Assembly (NCBI GenBank): GCA_963786975.1
Contig: CAWBBE010000012.1
Location: forward strand, 1-64,000
Reading direction: 5' to 3'
Origin: Palsa-506 sp963786975
Lineage (GTDB): Bacteria > Actinomycetota > Actinomycetes > Streptosporangiales > Streptosporangiaceae
DNA length: 64,000 nucleotides
Under the pieces are notes generated by a model, which saw only the letters and a list, made by a program, of their open reading frames with translations, did no database searches and had not been told where the DNA came from. A program made the translations under genes and the position numbers. Below, piece by piece: positions 53,253 through 64,000 of the stretch (the first letter of the stretch is position 1; each line of letters begins with the position of its first letter).

Positions 53253-54573
53253 CGGCCACTTCCGCGGCGCGCACCCGCACGCCGGTCGACGAGCTGCGCG
53301 CGGCGCTGGAGATGCTCGACGCGGTGATCTGCCTGCGGACCGAGGAACGCCGGGCCTGCCCGGGCGGAGCCCGCCTCACCATCGACGACGCGGGGGAGCA
53401 GATCCCCGACGTGCACCGGTACGACGGGTCCGGGCCGCTCGCCGCCACCATCGGGGCGGCCGGGCTGACCGCGGCGGAGGCACTGGTGCTCGTCGCCGCG
53501 CTCGCCCCCGAGGTCGACGAGCGCTTCGCCGCGCGGTACGCCGCCCTCACCGAGCGGCCGGGCGTGCACGGCCTGACCTGCGAGGTGGCGCGGACCCTCG
53601 TGGCCCGGTCGCTGGCCGGCCGCCTCGACGCCAACCTGACCCTGTCGTCGCGTGGCACGTTGCTGGGTGCCGGCCTGCTCGTTCTCGATCCACCGGGCGG
53701 CGGGCCGGCTGCCGAGCTCCGGGTCGAACCCGGCGTGGCCAGCTGGCTGCTCGGGATGCCGCCGCCGGAGCCGGCCCTCTCCGCCGACTTCCCGGCCGCC
53801 GCGCTGCGCACCGTGCACACCCTCGACGACGTGGTGCTTCCCGCGCAGGCCCGGGCACGGGTGGCGGACCTCGAGGCGCGGATCGCGCACCGCGACCTGG
53901 TGGTCGAGGAGTGGGGGTTCGGGCGGCACCACGACAACACTGCGGGCCTCGTCGCGCTGTTCCACGGCCCGCCCGGCACCGGCAAGACCATGACGGCCGC
54001 CGCTATCGCGTCGGCGGCCGGCCGGCCGGTGGACGCGGTCGACCTCTCGGCCCTGGTGTCGAAGTACATCGGAGAGACCGAGAAATCGCTCGCGCGGATC
54101 TTCGACCGTGCCGCGCGCGAGCGGAGCATCCTCGTCTTCGACGAGGCCGACGCCGTGTTCGGCACCCGCACCGAGGTCTCCGACGCCCACGACCGGTACG
54201 CCAACCAGGCGGTGTCCTACCTGCTGTCCCGGGTCGAGCAGCATCCCGGGATGGTCATCCTCACCACCAACCTGCTCGGCAACATCGACGCGGCGTTCCG
54301 GCGCCGTATCCACGTCGTCGTGGAGTTCCCGATGCCCGGGCCGGCCGAGCGCGAGCGCCTGTGGGCCGGTGCGCTGCCCGAGGAGCTCCCGCTGGCCGAC
54401 GGCATCGAGCTGCCCACCCTGGCGGAGAAGTACCCGCTGAGCGGCGCGCAGATCCGGGACGCCGCCGTCGAGGCGGCGTACCTCGCGGCCGCCGGCCCGC
54501 GTCTGGTGCGCACCGAGGAGCTGGTCGCGGGCATCCGCCGGCAGTACGACAAGGCGGGGAAGACGGTCCCGGG

Positions 54574-54577
<4 letters not shown>
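53249..54577 (+). CDS. eCIS AAA+ ATPase (Afp15-like)
   Basis: A 442-residue AAA+ ATPase needed for particle assembly or cargo loading in Afp/PVC systems. The N-terminal ~215 residues are specific to this group (VDELRAALEMLDAVICLRTE, VHGLTCEVARTLVARSLAGR). The ATPase has Walker A GPPGTGKTMTA, sensor and B motifs VSKYIGETEKSLARIFDRAA and ILVFDEADAVFGTRTEVSDA, ILTTNLLGNIDAAFRRRIHV (sensor 1 and Arg finger) and YPLSGAQIRDAAVEAAYLAA (sensor 2). ATG 53249 and the stop both overlap neighbours by four bases. Confidence 0.94.
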
Positions 54578-59669
<5,092 letters not shown>

Positions 59670-59673
<4 letters not shown>

Positions 59674-60002
59674 CCGAGCACGAACCCTACGGCCCGGGTA
59701 CCCGCTGGCTGGCCGGGCGGGCCGGCCTACGGCCGGCGGAACTCCTCGCCGACCCGGCCCTCCTGCTCAACGTGCTCGGCGCGGCCGTCAGGGACACCGC
59801 CGAGCTGGCGGCCGAGTCGGTGTCACCCGACCCGGAGGTCCGCCGAACGGCGCTCGACCGGGCCGACGCACTGGCGAAACGGCTCGCGAGCAAGGAGTCG
59901 CCCGGCGAGCGGTTCGGCCGCACGGTGGCCGCCGCCCTGCGCCGGGAGGCCGATCGGCTGCGTGCGGGCGCTCCGCCGGCGGCAGGCCGTCCCGGGATCT
60001 GA
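59670..60002 (+). CDS. Last gene of the eCIS run, 110 aa, unknown
   Basis: A 110-residue charged, mostly helical protein: GTRWLAGRAGLRPAELLADP, LLLNVLGAAVRDTAELAAES, RTALDRADALAKRLASKESP and FGRTVAAALRREADRLRAG. No signal peptide, no known motif. ATG 59670 overlaps the stop of the giant upstream gene by four bases, so the two are made together. A chaperone or self-protection partner of that protein is a reasonable guess from the context only. Confidence 0.65.
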
Positions 60003-60003
60003 A

Positions 60004-60028
60004 AAGCGCCGGGGATTGCCCGGCGCTT
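60004..60028 (+). terminator. Hairpin terminator closing the eCIS run
   Basis: AAGCGCCGGG (60004-60013) pairs perfectly with CCCGGCGCTT (60019-60028) around a five-base loop, starting two bases after the last stop codon. It also faces the convergent sigma-factor relic. Confidence 0.8.
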
Positions 60029-60033
60029 GACGG

Positions 60034-60333
60034 TTAGTACCGCAACGGCGCTGCATGATCCGGATCGGGATCATGCAGCGCCGTGGTGACTCGTGGCTGA
60101 TTACGACCCGGCCGGGCCGGGGCCGCCCCGGTGTTAAGCGCGGTGCGCACCACCCACGCTCGCGGGACCGGATGGCGGCTGACCTTCCGCCACGACCCCC
60201 AGGCCTTGGCGAAGGCCTCCGCGACCTGGTCTTCGGCCAGCTGCGGGCGGCCGACGACAGCCACTACCGCGCGCAGGCAGGGCTCCCAGCTGGCCTGGAA
60301 GAACTCCGCAAACTCCGTCTGCTCGTTGCTCAC
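60034..60333 (-). pseudogene. ECF-type sigma factor, truncated
   Basis: A 99-residue frame with the start of a sigma-70 region 2: FAEFFQASWEPCLRAVVAVV, AEDQVAEAFAKAWGSWRKV and RAWVVRTALNTGAAPARPGR. Region 2 ends abruptly after A-L-N-T, where the family continues with W-R-R-R and region 4. The remaining codons are unrelated and region 4 (promoter -35 recognition) is absent. It is probably a deleted gene; the N-terminal start at 60333 is intact. Confidence 0.75.
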
Positions 60334-60412
60334 AACCCGTTAACGCCGGCCGCCCTCGATCTGCATACCTGCGAGCCCGGAATTTCCGGCATCCGGCCGC
60401 CGGGACGACCGG

Positions 60413-60841
60413 CTACCTGACCAGGACGCAGAAGATGTGCCCGGCCGGGTCGGCCAGCGCGTACAGCGGCTCGTCGGGGTCGCTCGCGCGGTCCAGCCGC
60501 AGTTCAGCGCCGAGGGCGATGGCCCGGTCACGTTGCCGCTCCAGCGCCGCGCGATCGGGCACGGTCATGTCCAGGTGGAGCTGCTGCGGCACGTCCTGGC
60601 GCGGCCAGGTGGTCCGGGTCAGCTCGTCGACCTGCTGGAAAGCCAGCTTGCGGGCCCCGGCGGAGTCGGTCAGAACCAGCCAGTCGGCTTCGTCGGTGGT
60701 GCCATCGGGAGGCGGCTCGTCGCCGGGACGGTAGACCAGCCCGAGCAGCTGCCGGTAGAACTCGGCCAGCGATCGGACATCGATGGTGTCCAGCACCGTT
60801 TGCAGCAGCTCCGGATGGTCCTCGGCGCCGTGGTTCTCCAT
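60413..60841 (-). CDS. VOC (glyoxalase/bleomycin-resistance-like) protein
   Basis: A 142-residue vicinal-oxygen-chelate protein with paired beta-alpha-beta-beta-beta halves: LLQTVLDTIDVRSLAEFYRQ, LLGLVYRPGDEPPPDG, ADWLVLTDSAGARKLAFQQV, PQQLHLDMTVPDRAALERQR and YALADPAGHIFCVLV. Metal ligands typical of the fold are in QLHLDM and the C-terminal H-I-F-C strand. Substrate unknown. ATG 60841 has GAGGAG seven bases upstream; an ATG 11 codons earlier lacks a site. Confidence 0.88.
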   Translation of the reverse strand: MENHGAEDHPELLQTVLDTIDVRSLAEFYRQLLGLVYRPGDEPPPDGTTDEADWLVLTDSAGARKLAFQQVDELTRTTWPRQDVPQQLHLDMTVPDRAALERQRDRAIALGAELRLDRASDPDEPLYALADPAGHIFCVLVR

Positions 60842-60901
60842 CTCACGCTCCTCGGTTGGTCGAGTTGTCAGCACGGCACGTTCGTTCTGGCGGTTCCCGG
60901 C

Positions 60902-61921
60902 CTAGCCGAAGGTGAACACGTAGGCCTGGCCGCCGGGGTCGGTGAAGGTGATCTGGAAAGTGCGTTCAGTGACGGGCCGGTGCTGGCGGATGAGCTGGTA
61001 GAGCCGCGGTTCGGTGACGGTGCCCCGGCCCTGGCCGTCCACGTCGGCTCCGTGGTCGTCGCCGGGCAGCTGCCCGTCCAGGAGCACCTGGAACCGCACC
61101 GCGTTTCCTGGCGTCCCCGGGCTCAGCACCATGTTCAGGTCCCGGGCGTGGAAGCGGCATGCGATCTGGCCGCCGGCCGTGTCCGCCGTGGCGGCCTCGC
61201 CCCCGGCCGTCCAGCCTCCGGACAGGGCCCAGTGGTTGAGCCGCAGCTGCGCGGGGGCCTCATAGAGGTGCGGCCGGCCCGGTACCAGGTCGCCGGGAGA
61301 GGCGAAGTTCTCGGTGCGCTCGTACCCGGTGTAGTTCTCCGGTGACCTCAAGCTGGCCCAGTCGGCCGGTGCTTCGGCGCCGCGGGCCTCGGGCGAGGCC
61401 AGGTCATGCCCGGCGGCCCCGGATCCGGCCTCGGCCAGCAGCCGCTGGATGATCATCTCCGACTGCTGGTATTCGCCTTCGCCGAAGTGGTGATGCCGGA
61501 TGCGTCCCCGGGCATCGGCGAAGTAAAGAGCGGGCCAGTAGTGATTGGCGAACGCGTCCCAGACCGCGTATTTCTCATCGAGCGCGACCGGGTAGCCGAT
61601 CCGCATGGCCTGTACGGCCTGGCGGACGTTCCCGGCGTCGTGCTCGAAGGAGAACTCGGGAGTGTGCACGCCGATTACGGCCAGCCCCTGGCCGGAGTAT
61701 TGGCCGGCCCAGGCGCGCAGGTAGGGAAGCTGGCGGAGCCAGTTGATGCAGGTGTAGGTCCAGAAGCCGACCAGGACCACCTTCCCGCGCAGCGCGGCTG
61801 GGGTCAGTGGCGGCGAGTTGAGCCACCCGGTGGCGCCGCCGAGACCAGGCAGCCCGCTCTCGACGGGCAGCTCGGCCGAGGCGGTGTGCAGCCCGGCAGG
61901 CACGGGCCAGCGTGGGTTCAT
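60902..61921 (-). CDS. Thioredoxin-like (DipZ C-terminal-type) protein
   Basis: A 339-residue protein. A thioredoxin-like domain (residues ~35-165) has GWLNSPPLTPAALRGKVVLV, GFWTYTCINWLRQLPYLRAW, GLAVIGVHTPEFSFEHDAGN and YPVALDEKYAVWDAFANHYW. The active-site motif is C-I-N-W, so the second Cys of C-x-x-C is replaced. A C-terminal beta-sandwich (AQLRLNHWALSGGWTAGGEA ... RTFQITFTDPGGQAYVFTFG) matches the DipZ/TlpA-like C-terminal domain. No signal peptide or membrane part is seen. ATG 61921 has AAGGGA upstream. Confidence 0.85.
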   Translation of the reverse strand: MNPRWPVPAGLHTASAELPVESGLPGLGGATGWLNSPPLTPAALRGKVVLVGFWTYTCINWLRQLPYLRAWAGQYSGQGLAVIGVHTPEFSFEHDAGNVRQAVQAMRIGYPVALDEKYAVWDAFANHYWPALYFADARGRIRHHHFGEGEYQQSEMIIQRLLAEAGSGAAGHDLASPEARGAEAPADWASLRSPENYTGYERTENFASPGDLVPGRPHLYEAPAQLRLNHWALSGGWTAGGEAATADTAGGQIACRFHARDLNMVLSPGTPGNAVRFQVLLDGQLPGDDHGADVDGQGRGTVTEPRLYQLIRQHRPVTERTFQITFTDPGGQAYVFTFG

Positions 61922-62534
61922 GACGATCCCTTCCCGGCGGGGCAATAATCTGAGTCGCCGCCATCATCGCGCACGATCGCACAGTGGCCTCAGGCGATTA
62001 ATCCGTGGCCGGCCGGGTAGGGCTGCCACGCATGCGCAGCCCAGGGGAGACGTACGCCAATGCCGGGCGATCCCCGCTCGTTGTCAGGGGTGCCCTGGGC
62101 TGCGCTCAATCCGGGCACCCGGCCGGCCGCCAGCGGGGCGCTCTGCGCGCGTCCGGCAGCAGCGAACCCCGCCGCGGCACTGGGGGGAAGCGCGCGCGGC
62201 GGGGCCCCTGAACGGCGGGGCGGACATGCGCTGCCACCCCGCCGGCCCGGCAGGCGCTCCGGTCGCCGTTACCGCGATGCGGGCCGCCCGGCGGACCTGG
62301 CAGCGCTGCAGCTGATAGGCGCCTCGCCGCCCGGAATGGGCAGGCCAGGCGACCCGCATCGGCCCCCCGCTGGCCACCGCGCGGCCAGGATCCCCAGTAC
62401 CGAGATGGTCAGGCCGGCCTGGGCAGGTGGCATGCAGAGGATGTGGAGATCATGTGGAGACCGGCCGCTGGCCGGCCAGCCGGGCCACCGGGCTCACGAG
62501 CGACACGGAATCCGCGCCGCAGCGGAGCGGGCTG
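61922..62534. other. Gap without a supported gene
   Basis: About 610 bases of GC-rich DNA. No frame has a family match or ribosome site on either strand, and no clear hairpin is seen. Confidence 0.4.
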
Positions 62535-63251
62535 CTAGCCGGCCGCCGGTGGCGGGTGTCCGGCCTCGGCGTTCCCGCTGCCGTCACCGCCGGGATAGCC
62601 GGGTGATTGCGCAGCCGCCGGCCTCGCTGGGCCAGGGCTTTCAGCCGAGCTGACGATGCGATGCGAGTGCCGCCCGCGGATCCGGCGTATCCCCTCGATA
62701 AGGATGCTGAGCACGATCGCGGCGCCGAGGGCAAGCAAGAAGCCCGCCCAGGGCCTGTCCTCGAACGCCTTGCCGCCCAGGCGGCCGAGGAAGAAGGCAT
62801 AGCTCGCCCAGATAACTGCGGCACATGCCGTGGCGGCGACGAAGCTCTTGCGCCGGTAGCCCACGATGCCGCAGGTCACGGTCACCGCTGTGCGCCCGCC
62901 GGGAATGAACCGGCAGGCGATAATAAGCCGGGCGCCGAACTTGTCGAGCGTGCGCTGCGCCCAGGCTTGCCTGCGCGCGCCGGACTCGCCGGCCAAGAAC
63001 CGCCGCTCGGCCGCCGGGCCGAAGCGGCGTCCGGCCAGATAGGCAAGGTTGTCCCCGGCGAACGCGCCGAAGGCAGCCAGAAAGAGCAGCACCGCGATCC
63101 GCGGATCAGTGCTGCCGGCGGTCGCCACGCCAAGGGCGATGACGGCCGTCTCGCTCGGCAGGATCGGCAGGACCGCGTCCAGCGCCGGGATCCAGAACGC
63201 GGCCAGGTAGGACAGCGGCGCGGTAACGGCGAGTTGGGACAGGCCGATCAC
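62535..63251 (-). CDS. DedA/SNARE-associated membrane protein
   Basis: A 238-residue DedA-family membrane protein, probably in lipid carrier flipping or membrane homeostasis. The family core includes ALDAVLPILPSETAVIALGV (the conserved E region), FLAAFGAFAGDNLAYLAGRR, FGARLIIACRFIPGGRTAVT (the R-F-x-P-G-x-R motif) and IVGYRRKSFVAATACAAVIW. A Pro/Gly-rich cytoplasmic tail ends the protein. GTG 63251 removes a 72-residue upstream extension that looks non-coding; no strong ribosome site decides it. Confidence 0.88.
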   Translation of the reverse strand: MIGLSQLAVTAPLSYLAAFWIPALDAVLPILPSETAVIALGVATAGSTDPRIAVLLFLAAFGAFAGDNLAYLAGRRFGPAAERRFLAGESGARRQAWAQRTLDKFGARLIIACRFIPGGRTAVTVTCGIVGYRRKSFVAATACAAVIWASYAFFLGRLGGKAFEDRPWAGFLLALGAAIVLSILIEGIRRIRGRHSHRIVSSAESPGPARPAAAQSPGYPGGDGSGNAEAGHPPPAAG

Positions 63252-63372
63252 GACGACTGCCTGATGCCGGTCGGGCGCAACGGGGCACCCGTCCGCCGGG
63301 GCATTTCCGGCGATTCGCGGGCACCGGGCGCAGCTGTCATCCGCATCCGTCAGCCATCCCTGGCCGCCGCGC

Positions 63373-64000
63373 TCAGCGGCGCGTTGCCGGCCGGCCCTCC
63401 GCGAACCCGCCGGCCGGGCCGGCCGGGCCGTCCTGGCCCGCAGGCGCCGGTGCGGTCGTGTTGCCACGACGCGCGGGCCGCCTGCTGGCTAGCAGGCTAG
63501 TGATGGTCACGATGCTCAGCACGCCACCGATAACCAGCAGCGACAGTCCCGTGCTGATGTGCGGCACCACGACCGGGCCGATGGCATGCACCCCGGAGTC
63601 CGCCAGCGCCTCGGCGAGGAGCTTGCAGCCGATGAAGCCGAGGATGACGGCGAGGCCTGCGGACAGATGCACCAGGCGGCTGAGCAGGCCGCCGATCAGG
63701 AAGTACAGCTGCCGCAGGCCCAGCAGGGCAAAGGCATTCGCGGTGAAGACCAGGTACGGGTCATGGGTGAGCCCGAAGACCGCCGGGATCGAGTCCAGCG
63801 CGAACACCAGGTCGGTTCCGGCAACGGCGACGATCAGTAGCAGGAACGGGGTGGCCGCCAGGCCGCCGCCGGCGCGGGTAACCAGGCGGCCGCCGTCGCT
63901 GTTCGGACTGACCGGCACCAGTCGTTTGAACGCGCGCAGCACGATGCCGTTCGCGGGCGCCGCCTGGTCCTGGTGGCTGCTGAACACCAGCCGCGCTGCC
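63373..64000 (-). CDS. TerC family membrane protein (5' end outside window)
   Basis: The last ~208 residues of a TerC/Alx-type integral membrane protein linked to metal (manganese) export or tellurite response. Visible family parts are LLLIVAVAGTDLVFALDSIP with the conserved acidic residues in A-x-T-D-L-x-F-A-x-D-S-I-P, AVFGLTHDPYLVFTANAFAL, LGLRQLYFLIGGLLSRLVHL, AVILGFIGCKLLAEAL and a final hydrophobic segment, followed by a basic, Pro/Gly-rich tail. The N-terminal helices lie beyond the right edge. Confidence 0.88.
   Translation of the reverse strand, partial: AARLVFSSHQDQAAPANGIVLRAFKRLVPVSPNSDGGRLVTRAGGGLAATPFLLLIVAVAGTDLVFALDSIPAVFGLTHDPYLVFTANAFALLGLRQLYFLIGGLLSRLVHLSAGLAVILGFIGCKLLAEALADSGVHAIGPVVVPHISTGLSLLVIGGVLSIVTITSLLASRRPARRGNTTAPAPAGQDGPAGPAGGFAEGRPATRR

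Noticed and set aside
60437..61345. Plus-strand open frame across the VOC and thioredoxin-like genes.
   Set aside because: It spans two well-supported minus-strand genes and lacks a ribosome site or family match.

Overview
The window is high-GC DNA with actinomycete gene content: an AfsR/SARP-like regulator, an SAM methyltransferase of the DUF574/Methyltransf_19 type, paired DUF1801/DUF1905 genes, actinobacterial-type IS remnants, frequent GTG starts and ATGA/GTGA stop-start overlaps. A filamentous actinomycete (Streptomyces/Streptosporangiales-like) is the best guess. No rRNA or intact tRNA is present to place it more precisely.

Layout. (1) Positions 1-11.3 kb are a scarred accessory zone. 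It holds two group II introns (one frameshifted and cut by the left edge, one apparently complete at 2847-4887) and transposase and reverse-transcriptase fragments. Among these sit a few live genes: an alpha/beta hydrolase, a PadR regulator with its membrane-protein partner behind a probable leaderless promoter, a nitroreductase, and a HicB antitoxin whose HicA toxin is broken. (2) Positions 11.34-16.02 kb are a Tn554-like element with two tyrosine recombinases and a GNAT-like third gene. It sits inside the zinc-motif codons of an older homologous recombinase gene, whose two halves flank it. (3) Positions 16.3-34.3 kb hold mostly single-gene metabolic or stress functions on both strands: a secreted ricin-type lectin, a TMEM175-like channel, a phosphoesterase, methyltransferases, an MFS exporter, TrmO, a flavin reductase and a DinB protein. 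Among them are a tRNA-Phe 3'-half attachment scar, decayed genes and two in-frame internally deleted genes. (4) Positions 35.46-60.0 kb are one co-directional run of 20 genes encoding an extracellular contractile injection system (eCIS, Afp/PVC-like). (5) Positions 60.0-64.0 kb return to ordinary genes on the minus strand: a truncated sigma factor, a VOC protein, a thioredoxin-like protein, DedA, and TerC, which runs off the edge.

How the eCIS genes fit together. A BTAD regulator is followed by a DUF4255 cap/terminator protein, one unusually large sheath, two tube proteins, a DUF5908 peptide, a LysM hub protein, a VgrG spike, a PAAR tip, a gp25 wedge, two large baseplate proteins, a tail-protein-I-like component, an unassigned 658-aa cysteine-rich/coiled-coil protein, a CIS tape-measure-type protein, an AAA+ ATPase, a 1699-aa candidate cargo protein and a 110-aa protein. 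Most junctions overlap by 1-8 bases. Sheath and tube instead have short gaps and strong ribosome sites, as expected if they are needed in higher amounts. A strong hairpin terminator closes the run. The features most likely to be new are the 1699-aa protein (DUF4157-like segment without the HExxH-type motif, a long helical region, an unrecognised C-terminus), the sheath insertion and the 658-aa protein.
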